Positions 18,138 through 27,458 of a DNA stretch of 64,000 nt are shown in pieces. The translations under genes and the position numbers were made by a program. The stretch's first letter is position 1. Each line of letters starts with the position of its first letter. The notes under the pieces are model-generated. The model was given only the letters and a program-made list of their open reading frames with translations. It had not been told where the DNA came from and did no database searches. The DNA is taken from positions 1-64,000 of the forward strand of contig NZ_JAVCAP010000020.1 in the NCBI RefSeq assembly GCF_030769565.1, read 5' to 3'. Origin of the DNA: Methylophilus aquaticus. Its GTDB lineage: Bacteria > Pseudomonadota > Gammaproteobacteria > Burkholderiales > Methylophilaceae.

Positions 18138-18557
18138 TTATTTTCTGATACATTCTTCCACGCCGGTATTCCCGCCCTTAAAACCCGGTTCAAAATAAAA
18201 CTTTCTGAAACGCAACTGCCCATTGCTGTTTTTCCTGAACTCGGCAATCCCCGTGCCGTAATCATTGGTTTTGCCGCCATATTCGCCCTGCTCCATCGGC
18301 AAGGCAAAGTGCATGGCCGCGTGCATGCCATGCACTGCGGCATGGCCAGTATAAGTGCCGTAATCCGGGACCTCCAGTTGAAAATCATAACTGGCATCTT
18401 TACCCTTGCTATGTTCAGGGCGCAATTTCATGGTCACGGTGCCGGTGTATTTACCTTCGTGTGCATCATTACCCTTACAGGCGTAGACGCCGCTCAAATC
18501 CATTGCAAACACAGGCGCCGCCAGCGTGCATGCGAGTAAAGTTGCTAACCATTTCAT
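18138..18557 (-). CDS. Small secreted protein of unknown function
   Basis: A 139-residue protein with a clear signal peptide (MKWLATLLACTLAAPVFA, residues 1-18). The mature part is a compact beta-rich domain containing two cysteines (in VYACKGND and VEECIRK) that could form a disulphide. I do not recognise the family. It follows the periplasmic-type DNA ligase by 20 bases on the same strand and shares its terminator, so the two are likely co-transcribed. Confidence 0.75.
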   Translation of the reverse strand: MKWLATLLACTLAAPVFAMDLSGVYACKGNDAHEGKYTGTVTMKLRPEHSKGKDASYDFQLEVPDYGTYTGHAAVHGMHAAMHFALPMEQGEYGGKTNDYGTGIAEFRKNSNGQLRFRKFYFEPGFKGGNTGVEECIRK

Positions 18558-18577
18558 ATATTGCCCTTTCCACTTGA

Positions 18578-19429
18578 TTATTCCGGAGGCCGTACCCTTA
18601 AAAAGCGGGCAAATTTGGGTTTGCCGTTTTTGGTGACATCGCGATAGGTATAGGTGACCATGCTACCGATGGGGGGCGGTCTGGCGCGGTCGGCATCTTT
18701 AAAGCCCGTGCCAAGTTTAAAGCGTATGCCTTGCCGGGTTTCGACCAGTAATGCGCCCATTTTACCTTGGTATTTGCCTTTGCCGGGCACATGGGCGATG
18801 ACTTTAGCTTCGGCATCGAGTTGCGGTTTGAGTTTGAGCAACACCTGGCTACGCCCAGTGATGTAGCGTGCATCCGCACGATGCAACATCAGGCCTTCAC
18901 CCTTTTTCGCCACCACTGCATCCAGTGTGCGTTTTAATGCGGCTACATCCTTCACATGAAATTGTGTGATGGCTTTGAGCGTTGGCGTATGCGCCTGTTT
19001 GACCAATGCGGCAATCTGGCTGGCACGCTGGGCAAAGCTGCCTGCGGCATTGGGCAACTCAAACACGTAATAGGCCACTTTGTGCCAGGCGGCATCCTCC
19101 GGGGTGGACTGTCGTACGGTGGATGAGAGTACCTCAAACTGGCCACGCCCAATCCAGAGTTCGCCATCCAGTGCCTGTTTGGGAAAGTCTTTGATAAACC
19201 AGGCAGGCGCATGGATCGGGTTACCCTGACGGCTGGTGAGTTGCTGACCGTCCCAGACAGCGCGAATGCCGTCCAGCTTTTCACTGACCAGATAGTCCTG
19301 CACGGCAATGCCTTCGTGGTAGACATGTGCCAGCAGAATATCCGGGGCTTGTGCATGGGCGGTCGCGCTGCAGCATGCCATGCCCAACCACAGCAGCATT
19401 CGGCCCATCGATTGTATGCAAAAGTGCAT
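18578..19429 (-). CDS. ligE: ATP-dependent DNA ligase, periplasmic LigE type
   Basis: A 283-residue minimal ATP-dependent DNA ligase. After an N-terminal signal peptide (about residues 1-27, ending ATAHA) comes motif I SEKLDGIRA with nucleophile Lys51, then the GELW and GEGLMLHRADA motifs and a short OB domain with KLKPQLDAEAKV. Export, absence of extra DNA-binding domains and size match LigE-type ligases, which may join nicks in imported or extracellular DNA. ATG 19429 has a strong aggggaa ribosome-binding site. A 32-bp perfect palindrome lies just upstream. Confidence 0.9.
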   Translation of the reverse strand: MHFCIQSMGRMLLWLGMACCSATAHAQAPDILLAHVYHEGIAVQDYLVSEKLDGIRAVWDGQQLTSRQGNPIHAPAWFIKDFPKQALDGELWIGRGQFEVLSSTVRQSTPEDAAWHKVAYYVFELPNAAGSFAQRASQIAALVKQAHTPTLKAITQFHVKDVAALKRTLDAVVAKKGEGLMLHRADARYITGRSQVLLKLKPQLDAEAKVIAHVPGKGKYQGKMGALLVETRQGIRFKLGTGFKDADRARPPPIGSMVTYTYRDVTKNGKPKFARFLRVRPPE

Positions 19430-19438
19430 GCTTTTCCC

Positions 19439-19470
19439 CTACAATTGTTAATTTAAATTAACAATTGTAG
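19439..19470. promoter_or_regulatory. 32-bp perfect palindrome upstream of ligE
   Basis: The half-site ctacaattgttaattt is followed at once by its exact reverse complement. The site ends 10 bases before the ligE start codon and touches its ribosome-binding site, so a bound repressor dimer or tetramer would block ligE expression. It is A/T-rich with no spacer and no T tract, so it is not a terminator for the upstream methyltransferase gene. Confidence 0.7.
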
Positions 19471-19501
19471 ATTGATGCGTGGAGAGGTGCAACAGGGTTA
19501 A

Positions 19502-20347
19502 TCAGGTGGCGTCAGGCGCAAAGCCGAATCTGGGGGCAAGTTCCATTAAATTGCATTGTTGCAGAATCTGCAAAGCACGCTCACGTGCACTGCGTTTACG
19601 CTGTCCGGTATATTTGGCAATGATCAGTTCGTTTTTCATCGAGTGTTCCCACCCGACCAATTCGGTCACAGTGACCTGATAGCCGTGCGCTTCGAGTTCC
19701 AGACAGCGCAACACATTGGTAATCTGGCTGCCAAACTCGCGGGTATGAATCGGGTGTCGCCATAACTCGCTCAAGGGTGTTTGTCCCAAGGAGGCTGCCT
19801 TGTGCTTACGCAGCACTTCAGCCACCTCGGCCTGACAACAGGGCACCAACACCATGTATTGTGCCTGTTTGTGCAGGCCAAACTGAATGGCATCATCCGT
19901 GGCCGTATTACAGGCATGCAAAGCCGTCACAATATCCACCTGGGCAGGCAACCGGGCTGAGGAGATGGCCTCGGCAACGGACAAGTGCTCAAATGCCATG
20001 CGCTCAAACTGACATGCGTTGGCCAATGTTTTGGACTTTTCAACCAGATCGCCACGCGTTTCAATACCGATGACTTGCCCGCCAGCATGTTGCTTGAGCA
20101 AAAGATCGTATAAAATAAAGCCAAGATAAGACTTGCCAGCCCCATGATCGACCAACACCGGATGGGATTGACCGGCCATAACCGTCTGCATGAGCGGCTC
20201 AATAAAATTCACCAGATGATAGACCTGTTTAAGCTTGCGCCGGCTATCCTGATTCAGTTTGCCATCCCGCGTCAGGATATGCAGCGCTTGCAATAAGGCC
20301 ATGGATTGCCCGGGTTTGATCTCGGGCGGTAATGTTGTGTTGACCAT
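19502..20347 (-). CDS. Class I SAM-dependent methyltransferase (Methyltransf_32-like)
   Basis: A roughly 281-residue methyltransferase with SAM-binding motif I VLVDHGAGKSYLG and the later DIVTALHACNTATDDAI and MVLVPCCQAEV segments seen in the METTL25/TRM13-like Methyltransf_32 group; the substrate is probably RNA but is not known. ATG 20347 (MVNTTLPPEI) is chosen because the 23 codons between it and the upstream in-frame ATG 20416 are A/T-rich and promoter-like. It is separated from ligE by the palindrome. Confidence 0.82.
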   Translation of the reverse strand: MVNTTLPPEIKPGQSMALLQALHILTRDGKLNQDSRRKLKQVYHLVNFIEPLMQTVMAGQSHPVLVDHGAGKSYLGFILYDLLLKQHAGGQVIGIETRGDLVEKSKTLANACQFERMAFEHLSVAEAISSARLPAQVDIVTALHACNTATDDAIQFGLHKQAQYMVLVPCCQAEVAEVLRKHKAASLGQTPLSELWRHPIHTREFGSQITNVLRCLELEAHGYQVTVTELVGWEHSMKNELIIAKYTGQRKRSARERALQILQQCNLMELAPRFGFAPDAT

Positions 20348-20579
20348 GCGTGTTGCTGTTTTAAAATACCAATATGCTAGTTTAACAGCATTGGTTCTGC
20401 TTTCCATGCCATGCATGTTCTAGGGAACTCAAACGCCGTTTTCAGCATCAAGTCTATGTAATGCTTGTGGGTATTCGCAATATTTACCAGCAATACCATC
20501 TTTGCAGCCCACGCCAGGTGCGCTGTATTCAATCAGCTGTATTAACAGCACTGTTGTTCAATCGCATCAGGGAGTATGT

Positions 20580-21647
20580 ATGCCTCAACGTTTAGCCAAT
20601 CCGGCTGTTTTATGTACACGTAGCACAATCCAACTCGCCATTCTCAGTATCAGCATGCCTTACCTGCTTTCAGCTCCGGTGTTTGCCGACACCATCTGGC
20701 TTAAAAATGGCGACAAGATCACGGGCACCCTGGGCGTCAAAGTCTCTAACAAGCTGACGGTCAAAACCAGCTACGCCGACGAAGTCAAAATTAACTGGAA
20801 TGATATTCACAGCATTGATGCCGACAAACCGATATTGATGCAGTTATCTGACGGCAGCATTGTCAATGGCCGTCTGATCCATACCGATGAAGGCCAGGTC
20901 ATTCTGGATGAAGAAACCAATACGCCGCTGGTAGACACCGAGCTGGATGAAATCCATTACATTAACCCAAGCCGCGACCTGATCGGCGAGGGCTATGTCT
21001 GGACCGGCAACCTGAGCCTGGGCGGTGCCTTTAACAATGGCAACAGCGATAATCGCAATATGCAGTTCAATGGTGAGTCTGTATTACGTGGACTGGAAGA
21101 TCGTTATACAGTGCAGGGTTATTACTACTGGGCAGAGGATAGCGGCTCACAAACGCAAAACAACGCACGTGTCCGCGGTCAGTATGACCACTTTTTCACT
21201 AAAAAATGGTTTAGCTACCTCAACACCATTCAGGAAAAAGACCGCTTCAGAGACATCAAATTACGCAGCACCTACGGTGTGGGGTCTGGTTACCAGATTT
21301 TTGAAGGGGAGAAACTGAATCTGTCCGTGGAAGGCGGTGTTTCTTTGATCTCTCAGGATTATTACGAAGAAAATGATGACAAACATGCCGCATTGCGCTG
21401 GGCGGTGAACTATAACCAGTATTTGTTTGATTCATTTGTGCAGGCATTCCATCGACACGAAGTGTTGTATACGCCCAGATCGCCGTCACAAGTCCTGCTT
21501 TACAGTTCGACCGGCCTGCGTTTTCCGTTTATTTTTGGCCTGAGTGCATCCACACAGGTCGACTATAACTTTGACAGCCGTCCCGCAGATGAGCGCGTCA
21601 AGGGCGATACACGTGCCCTGTTTACACTGGGATATAGCTGGAAATAG
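20580..21647 (+). CDS. DUF481 outer-membrane beta-barrel protein (YdiY-like)
   Basis: A 355-residue protein with a signal peptide (cleavage near SAPVFA, about residue 36 from ATG 20580). A short N-terminal domain (about residues 37-130, VSNKLTVKTSYADEVKINWNDI) precedes a C-terminal DUF481 barrel with alternating strands (GNLSLGGAFNNGNSDNRN, QVDYNFDSRP) and a terminal aromatic strand FTLGYSWK. Such proteins sit in the outer membrane; E. coli YdiY is induced by acid. The function is otherwise unknown. ATG 20580 has an aggga ribosome-binding site; the frame stays open from 20502. Confidence 0.85.
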   Translation: MPQRLANPAVLCTRSTIQLAILSISMPYLLSAPVFADTIWLKNGDKITGTLGVKVSNKLTVKTSYADEVKINWNDIHSIDADKPILMQLSDGSIVNGRLIHTDEGQVILDEETNTPLVDTELDEIHYINPSRDLIGEGYVWTGNLSLGGAFNNGNSDNRNMQFNGESVLRGLEDRYTVQGYYYWAEDSGSQTQNNARVRGQYDHFFTKKWFSYLNTIQEKDRFRDIKLRSTYGVGSGYQIFEGEKLNLSVEGGVSLISQDYYEENDDKHAALRWAVNYNQYLFDSFVQAFHRHEVLYTPRSPSQVLLYSSTGLRFPFIFGLSASTQVDYNFDSRPADERVKGDTRALFTLGYSWK

Positions 21648-21724
21648 TGCGTGGTGGCCAGCAATTTAGGTTGAACAGCGCTTGAATGTTAAAATACGGT
21701 TTTTATCTGATGTAGAGGTTGCAC

Positions 21725-22681
21725 GTGGCAATTCAATGGTTTCCCGGACACATGACCTCCGCCCGCAAAAAGGCGGAAGAAACCATGGAGCATATCGACG
21801 TGGTGATTGAGGTGCTGGATGCGCGCGTACCCGCAGCCAGCCATAACCCGATGATCGAGGAGATGCGCAATTTCCGCCAGCGTCCTAACCTCAAAATACT
21901 GAACAAAGCCGATTTAGCCGACCCGCAAGTCACGCAGGCCTGGCTGAATTACTTCAATGCACAACCCAACACCAAAGCGGTGGCGCTTTCTTGCAAAAAA
22001 CCCGGCGACGCCAAAAAAATCCCAGGACTGTGCAAGCAACTGGCGCCGCACCGTGGTAGCCCGCTCAAACCCCTCCGCATGATGATCATGGGCATTCCCA
22101 ACGTGGGCAAATCGACACTGATGAATGCTCTGCTTAACCGCCGTGCAGCCAAAGTGGGCGACGAACCGGCCGTGACCAAGAGTCAGCAGCGTTTTGAGTT
22201 GAACGACAGCGAGAACATTACCGACACACCAGGCATGATGTGGCCCAAGATCGAACATGAATCGGATGGTTATTTACTGGCTGCCAGCCACGCGATTGGC
22301 CGCAATGCGGTGATTGATGAAGATGTCGCCGAGTTTTTGGGCAATGTGCTGATTAAGCAGTACCCGGCGCTGATCAACACGCGTTACAAGCTGGATGCCA
22401 TGAAACTGAACGTCACTGAAATCGATGGCATAGACCTGCTGGAAGCGATTGCCAGGCGCCGCGCCTACAAACGCACCGATGGCGAATGGGACATGGAGCG
22501 CACTGCCATGGCTTTACTGACCGACTATCGCAGCGGAGCGATTGGCCGTGTCAGTCTGGAATCCCCCAAAAGCCGGGCAGAAATGGTGGCGCAGGCCAAG
22601 TTAGAGGCCGAGCGTCAACTGGCAGCCAAAACAGCCAAGGCTGCGGCTGCGGCTGCGGATGAGCCTAATCCCGCTGAATAA
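21725..22681 (+). CDS. ylqF: Ribosome biogenesis GTPase YlqF/RbgA
   Basis: A 318-residue circularly permuted GTPase: the base-recognition motif NKADL comes before the P-loop GIPNVGKST and the G3 motif DTPG, as in YlqF/RbgA, which acts in late assembly of the large ribosomal subunit. The N-terminus IQWFPGHMTSARKKAEE is typical. GTG 21725 is preferred as start because the gagg sequence at 21714-21717 is well placed for it; an in-frame TTG at 21719 lies too close. The tail is Ala/Lys-rich. Confidence 0.93.
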   Translation: MAIQWFPGHMTSARKKAEETMEHIDVVIEVLDARVPAASHNPMIEEMRNFRQRPNLKILNKADLADPQVTQAWLNYFNAQPNTKAVALSCKKPGDAKKIPGLCKQLAPHRGSPLKPLRMMIMGIPNVGKSTLMNALLNRRAAKVGDEPAVTKSQQRFELNDSENITDTPGMMWPKIEHESDGYLLAASHAIGRNAVIDEDVAEFLGNVLIKQYPALINTRYKLDAMKLNVTEIDGIDLLEAIARRRAYKRTDGEWDMERTAMALLTDYRSGAIGRVSLESPKSRAEMVAQAKLEAERQLAAKTAKAAAAAADEPNPAE

Positions 22682-22682
22682 G

Positions 22683-23942
22683 CTATTGCGAAACAATCAC
22701 ACTGGCATTGCGTTTTACCGGCTTGGCCTCGTCAGACGCCTGCAGACGATGCGCGTTACTGGCAATCCGGTTACGTCCTGCCTGTTTCGCCTGATACAGA
22801 TTGTGGTCAGCCGCCGCAAACAGGCTGTCTATTTGATAGCCTACTGTTTCTGAACTCACCGCCCCCACACTCACCGTACATTTAATCGCACGCGTGGACA
22901 CATCCAGGCTCTCAATGCCCGCAATATTGACTGGCGTGGTTTCTATGGTTTTACGAATCCGCTCAGCCAATACCGCTGATTCATGCTCCCCCGTATTGGG
23001 CAACAAAATGCAAAACTCTTCCCCCCCATAACGGCCAATCACATCGCCCCCACGCAGGGCGGAGTGGATGGTCCCCGCGCAGACTTTCAACACTGCATCT
23101 CCCACCAGATGGCCGTAGACATCATTGACCTTTTTGAAATAATCGAGATCTACAATCAGCATGCCCATCGGCAGTTTGATCCGTTGTGAAACCGCCTGCA
23201 TGCGGTTTGCAGCATCCTGCAAGCCCCGACGATTCAACACACCGGTCAAGCCATCCAGTGTCGCAATCGCCTGCAGTCCGGCCTGAGTACGCACATTCAT
23301 GACCAGCAACAGCAAGCAAGTCACGGCGATGAGCACCATCACTATCGTCGCAATCATATACGCATGGGCAGACCAGTGTTGAAAATCTTTGAGCAGCTCC
23401 GCATCAATCAACGCGACTTCAAACATCATGAACAACAACATCAGCGTCATTGCCGAGAACAGACTACAGCATAACCAGAATACATGGCTGATAAAGTCCT
23501 TGCCAAAGCCCATCAAGCTGCGGCTGCCATAGGCAAATACCCAAGACATCACCAGAAAATTCGACAGCAAAATCACCCGCAATGGCGCATGCATATTCAG
23601 CAAAATGGCATTACAGGCCAGCAACGTGGTGAGCACAAGTAAAGAAAGATAACGATAAATACGATAGCCGCGGAGCATGCGTATGCCATTCACATACACA
23701 CTAAGCCCGAGGCAAATGGCACTGAAAGCAATCGAAACATACAATTCGTGCTGGGCACGCAATGCAAACACATCCGGAATAAAGTAGATGCTGAGCCCCA
23801 GACCAATCAGCAGCATGCCCCATACCCAGCGCATGACCAGTGCACGCTGTTGATAGGCGCCAAATACCAGCAAGACCAGCACCAGCATGAAGGTGAGGCC
23901 AATCGATGATAGAATAACGCTATTGAGATCGAGCACAGGCAT
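22683..23942 (-). CDS. Membrane-bound diguanylate cyclase (GGDEF)
   Basis: A 419-residue protein with about seven membrane helices (residues 1-215) and a C-terminal GGDEF domain. The active site reads RYGGEEFC and an inhibitory I-site RxxD (RGGD) lies five residues before it, so both c-di-GMP synthesis and product inhibition are expected. It begins MPVLDLNSVI at ATG 23942; a TTG at 23948 is also in frame. It is convergent with ylqF, with only one base between the stops. No EAL domain is present. Confidence 0.92.
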   Translation of the reverse strand: MPVLDLNSVILSSIGLTFMLVLVLLVFGAYQQRALVMRWVWGMLLIGLGLSIYFIPDVFALRAQHELYVSIAFSAICLGLSVYVNGIRMLRGYRIYRYLSLLVLTTLLACNAILLNMHAPLRVILLSNFLVMSWVFAYGSRSLMGFGKDFISHVFWLCCSLFSAMTLMLLFMMFEVALIDAELLKDFQHWSAHAYMIATIVMVLIAVTCLLLLVMNVRTQAGLQAIATLDGLTGVLNRRGLQDAANRMQAVSQRIKLPMGMLIVDLDYFKKVNDVYGHLVGDAVLKVCAGTIHSALRGGDVIGRYGGEEFCILLPNTGEHESAVLAERIRKTIETTPVNIAGIESLDVSTRAIKCTVSVGAVSSETVGYQIDSLFAAADHNLYQAKQAGRNRIASNAHRLQASDEAKPVKRNASVIVSQ

Positions 23943-24089
23943 GATCAAAGTGTGTTTATATAAGATAGGATAATACTATGGTTACCCCACTATACCCACA
24001 GCCTGCTTAAGGTTAAATAGTCCATACAGGCTAATCCCTATCCAGCCTGTCATGCCGTTTCATCTCTTCAGAAAACCATCAGAAGTTTC

Positions 24090-26129
24090 ATGTTGCATCA
24101 CTTAAATCCGCCACAACGCGAAGCGATTCATTACCTGGACGGCCCCTTGCTGGTACTGGCAGGTGCGGGCAGCGGCAAAACGCGCGTCATCACCCAGAAA
24201 ATTGCTTACCTGGTCAACAAGGCTGGCTACCAGGCCTCGCAAATTGCCGCCATCACCTTTACAAACAAGGCTGCGCGCGAAATGCAGGAGCGTGTCAGCC
24301 CCTTGCTCGAAGGCAAAAGTGGCAAAGGCCTGACCGTCACCACCTTTCATTCGCTGGGCTTGCAAATGTTGCGGCAGGAAGCCGCCTTGCTGGGCTACAA
24401 ACCCCAGTTCTCCATTCTGGATGCTTCTGACAGCTTTAAAATTCTGAGTGATGTTCTGGCCACGACCGACAAGCAACTACTCCGCAAAACACAATGGCAG
24501 ATCTCCAGCTGGAAAAATGCGCTATTAAGCCCGGATCAAGCCAAAGCCACGGCTGACGAAGAGCTCAGCCATGCCGCCGCCCGTGTTTACCAACTCTATC
24601 AGCAAACACTGCGCGCCTACCAGGCAGTGGATTTTGATGACCTGATCAAGATCCCGGTGGAACTGTTTGATCAGCATGCCGAGACCCTGGACAAATGGCA
24701 ACGCAAACTGCAATACCTGCTGATTGACGAATACCAGGATACCAACGCCTGCCAGTACAAACTGATCAAGCAGTTAACCGGCATACGCGGTCAATTTACC
24801 GCCGTAGGCGATGACGACCAGGCCATTTACGGCTGGCGCGGCGCCGACGTGGAAAACCTTAACCAGCTGACCAAAGACTTCAGCAAACTCAAGGTGATTA
24901 AACTGGAGCAAAACTACCGCTCGACCGTGCGCATTTTGCGGGCGGCCAACCAGGTCATCGCCAACAACCCCAAACTGTTTGAGAAAAAACTATGGAGTGA
25001 ACTGGGCACCGGCGAACTGCTGCACGTCACAGCAACACACAGCGAAGAGCACGAAGCCGAAACCGTAGTGATGAAGCTGCAGGCGCACAAATTCGAGCAC
25101 CGCACCACTTACAAAGATTACGCCATCCTGTACCGCAGCAACCACCAGGCACGCATCATCGAACAATACCTGCGCAACCAGAAAATCCCCTACACCATTT
25201 CCGGCGGCCAATCATTTTTTGATAAAGCCGAAATCAAGGACATCATCAGCTACCTGCGCCTGGTGATGAATGAAGACGATGACCCGGCGTTTATCCGTGC
25301 GGCTACCACGCCGAAAAAAGGCATAGGCAACACCACGCTGGAGCGTCTGGGTGAATATGCCAGCGCGCATAAACTCTCGCTGTTTGCCGCCGCATTTGAA
25401 GGCGGTTTTCAGCAGGAAGTCGGCAACAAACAACTGGACGACCTGCTTACTTTCTGCCGCTTTATTCAAACCCTGCAAGGCCGCGCCGTCAAAGACCCGG
25501 CCAATGAAGTATTGAATGACCTGCTCAACGCCATCCATTACGAAAGCTATTTATACGACGGTGAAGAAGCCCGCTCTGCCGAAACCCGCTGGGGCAATGT
25601 GCAGGAATTCGTCAGCTGGCTCAGCAAAAAAGGCGAAGCCTCCACCGAATTCGGCCACGAATCCGATGGTAAAAACCTGATCGAACTCACGCAACTGGTC
25701 TCGCTGATCACCATGCTCGAAGGCCGTGAAGATGGCGAACCCGACGCCGTCAAACTCTCCACCCTGCATGCTGCCAAAGGGCTGGAATACGGCCACGTAT
25801 TCCTGATCGGCTGCGAAGAAGGCATCCTGCCGCACACCAACTCCATCGACAGTGACCAGATCGAAGAAGAACGCCGCCTGATGTACGTAGGCATCACCCG
25901 CGCGCAAAAGTCACTCAACATCACCTGGTGCAAAAAACGCAAACGCGCCGGCGAAATGCAAGCCTGCGAACCTAGCCGGTTTATTGCAGAACTACCCAAA
26001 GATGATGTCAAACATTTTGGCAACCCGTTTAACGGGCCGGATCAGGTGCTAAGCAAAGATTATGGGAAAAGCAAGATGGCGAATATCAAGGCGATGCTGG
26101 CGGGCAAGCAACAGATGCAAGGCGGCTGA
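24090..26129 (+). CDS. rep: ATP-dependent DNA helicase Rep
   Basis: A 679-residue superfamily 1A 3'-5' DNA helicase, close in length to E. coli Rep (673), which restarts forks and clears proteins ahead of them. The N-terminus LNPPQREAIHYLDGPLLVLAGAGSGKTR holds Walker A (about residues 24-31). LIDEYQDTN, GDDDQAIYGWRGA, QNYRST and a C-terminal VKLSTLHAAKGLEY helicase motif follow. The last 40 bases of conserved tail are repeated exactly at 27885-27924 in a decayed copy, so the present 3' end may have been replaced or duplicated by an insertion. Confidence 0.96.
   Translation: MLHHLNPPQREAIHYLDGPLLVLAGAGSGKTRVITQKIAYLVNKAGYQASQIAAITFTNKAAREMQERVSPLLEGKSGKGLTVTTFHSLGLQMLRQEAALLGYKPQFSILDASDSFKILSDVLATTDKQLLRKTQWQISSWKNALLSPDQAKATADEELSHAAARVYQLYQQTLRAYQAVDFDDLIKIPVELFDQHAETLDKWQRKLQYLLIDEYQDTNACQYKLIKQLTGIRGQFTAVGDDDQAIYGWRGADVENLNQLTKDFSKLKVIKLEQNYRSTVRILRAANQVIANNPKLFEKKLWSELGTGELLHVTATHSEEHEAETVVMKLQAHKFEHRTTYKDYAILYRSNHQARIIEQYLRNQKIPYTISGGQSFFDKAEIKDIISYLRLVMNEDDDPAFIRAATTPKKGIGNTTLERLGEYASAHKLSLFAAAFEGGFQQEVGNKQLDDLLTFCRFIQTLQGRAVKDPANEVLNDLLNAIHYESYLYDGEEARSAETRWGNVQEFVSWLSKKGEASTEFGHESDGKNLIELTQLVSLITMLEGREDGEPDAVKLSTLHAAKGLEYGHVFLIGCEEGILPHTNSIDSDQIEEERRLMYVGITRAQKSLNITWCKKRKRAGEMQACEPSRFIAELPKDDVKHFGNPFNGPDQVLSKDYGKSKMANIKAMLAGKQQMQGG
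26059..26098 (+). repeat. 40-bp direct repeat, copy 1 (in rep 3' end)
   Basis: Bases from attatgggaaaagcaag through gcgatgct are identical to 27885-27924, 1826 bases downstream. The identity lies within a longer stretch of weaker similarity. Together the two copies bracket the toxin-antitoxin genes. Confidence 0.9.
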
Positions 26130-26186
26130 CTGTCTGGTAGTATCATTTATAATAAAAGACATTGTCGCTTATCCCAACAGTATGTA

Positions 26187-26591
26187 ATGACAACCATGCC
26201 ATCACACCAAACATTGATAGAACAGTTAAAAGCGATACTTAGCTTGCAACAGGATCTTGAACTGGCCATTTTGATTGGTAGCCGTGCACAACAAAGCGCA
26301 AATCAAAACAGTGACTGGGATATCGCCATCCGCTGGAAAAAACACATCTCTGCTATCAATGCCCTCTCATTGACCAGCACGCTACAAATAGCGATTGCGC
26401 AATGCTTAAACGTACCTCCTGAAGCTATCGATCTGATTGACATGACCACTGCCAGGCTTGCCATGCGCGCGACCATCGTTGAGGAAGGCATCCCCCTGGC
26501 AGGAGAGGACTCGCTTGCATGGAGTTACTTTCTGACACAAACATGGGCAGAACTGGAAGAGCATTACTGGAGAGCACAACATGCGGCTTGA
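26187..26591 (+). CDS. mntA: Nucleotidyltransferase antitoxin MntA-like
   Basis: A 134-residue minimal nucleotidyltransferase with the exact GSX10DXD signature (G31-S32 and D43-W44-D45). In studied MntA-HepT systems this protein inactivates the HepT toxin by adding AMP to a tyrosine next to the RNase motif. It overlaps hepT by 11 bases. Starts at ATG 26187 or 26196 are possible and neither has a strong ribosome-binding site. It lies just after rep within a block bounded by a rep-tail repeat. Confidence 0.88.
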   Translation: MTTMPSHQTLIEQLKAILSLQQDLELAILIGSRAQQSANQNSDWDIAIRWKKHISAINALSLTSTLQIAIAQCLNVPPEAIDLIDMTTARLAMRATIVEEGIPLAGEDSLAWSYFLTQTWAELEEHYWRAQHAA

Positions 26592-26988
26592 TCTTTACCA
26601 GGCAGAATGCGAACGGATCGCACAAGAAAAAATGATGCTTTTAAATGAAGCAAGAAACCGCATTAGCAACCAACAGCCACTGTCGAAACTGGAGCAAAGT
26701 GGGCTGCTTCATGTCATTCAAGTATTAATTGAAAATGCCATCGGCAAATCCAAACACTTGCTAAAATTACATGGTGAAACGGTACCTGTCTCCGCATATG
26801 ATGCCTTTGCAAGCCTTTCAAGAGCAAAACTCATCTCCGAAACAGCCCTAACAGAATGGAACGCGGCAATCGGTCTTCGTAACCGTATCGTACATGACTA
26901 TATGAACATAGATCTCAATCTTGTCTATGCCCTGCTCACTGATCAAAAACTAGACTTCATTGCAGATTTTCTGCTCAAAAAATTCTAA
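26581..26988 (+). CDS. hepT: HepT-like toxin (DUF86, HEPN RNase)
   Basis: A 135-residue helical HEPN-domain protein with the RX4HXY RNase motif at R100-H105-Y107 (RNRIVHDY). Y107 is the expected AMP-acceptor of the partner nucleotidyltransferase. It overlaps mntA by 11 bases, the usual operon arrangement, with the antitoxin first. Its length fits DUF86. The motif is intact, so an active toxin is expected. Confidence 0.88.
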   Translation: MRLDLYQAECERIAQEKMMLLNEARNRISNQQPLSKLEQSGLLHVIQVLIENAIGKSKHLLKLHGETVPVSAYDAFASLSRAKLISETALTEWNAAIGLRNRIVHDYMNIDLNLVYALLTDQKLDFIADFLLKKF

Positions 26989-27016
26989 GCAGTAAGTATG
27001 AATGGAGGTGACTAAA

Positions 27017-27448
27017 ATGAAACAGAGCAGTACTCAAAATTTACGCTGGGTGCAGCGATTAAGCAACTATGAAAAAGCGCTTGAAAGCCTGACTTCTGCA
27101 ATCGACTTAAGTAAAGAAAGACCATTATCTGACTTGGAAAAGCAAGGTTTAATTCAAGCCTTTGAATTTACTCATGAGTTGGCTTGGAACGTCCTCAAAG
27201 ACTATTTTGATTACCAAGGCACACAAAACATCACAGGCTCACGTGACGCAACGCGTGAAGCTTTTAGTAAAGGCTTGCTCCAAGATGGTGAGGGATGGAT
27301 GGCGATGATACAAAGCCGCAATAAAACATCGCACACCTATAACAAAGCTGTTGCCGAAGAAATCATTGAGGCCATACAAAATAGTTACTATGATTTATTT
27401 GTGGCACTCATGCATACATTCAAAAAAATTAAGTCAAATTTAGAATAG
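27017..27448 (+). CDS. HepT-like HEPN protein (HI0074 family)
   Basis: A 143-residue protein of the HI0074 family, formerly called nucleotidyltransferase substrate-binding protein and now grouped with HEPN toxins. It carries RX4HXY at R101-H106-Y108 (RNKTSHTY) and the family stretch LIQAFEFTHELAWNVLKDYF. ATG 27017 is fixed by the ggaggtga ribosome-binding site at 27004-27011. Here the HEPN gene precedes its nucleotidyltransferase, opposite to the mntA-hepT pair just upstream. Confidence 0.87.
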   Translation: MKQSSTQNLRWVQRLSNYEKALESLTSAIDLSKERPLSDLEKQGLIQAFEFTHELAWNVLKDYFDYQGTQNITGSRDATREAFSKGLLQDGEGWMAMIQSRNKTSHTYNKAVAEEIIEAIQNSYYDLFVALMHTFKKIKSNLE

Positions 27449-27458
27449 CAAATCAGTG

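Noticed and set aside
19439-19470. Palindrome read as a terminator of the methyltransferase gene
   Set aside because: It is A/T-rich without loop or T tract and is placed at the ligE start, which fits an operator better.
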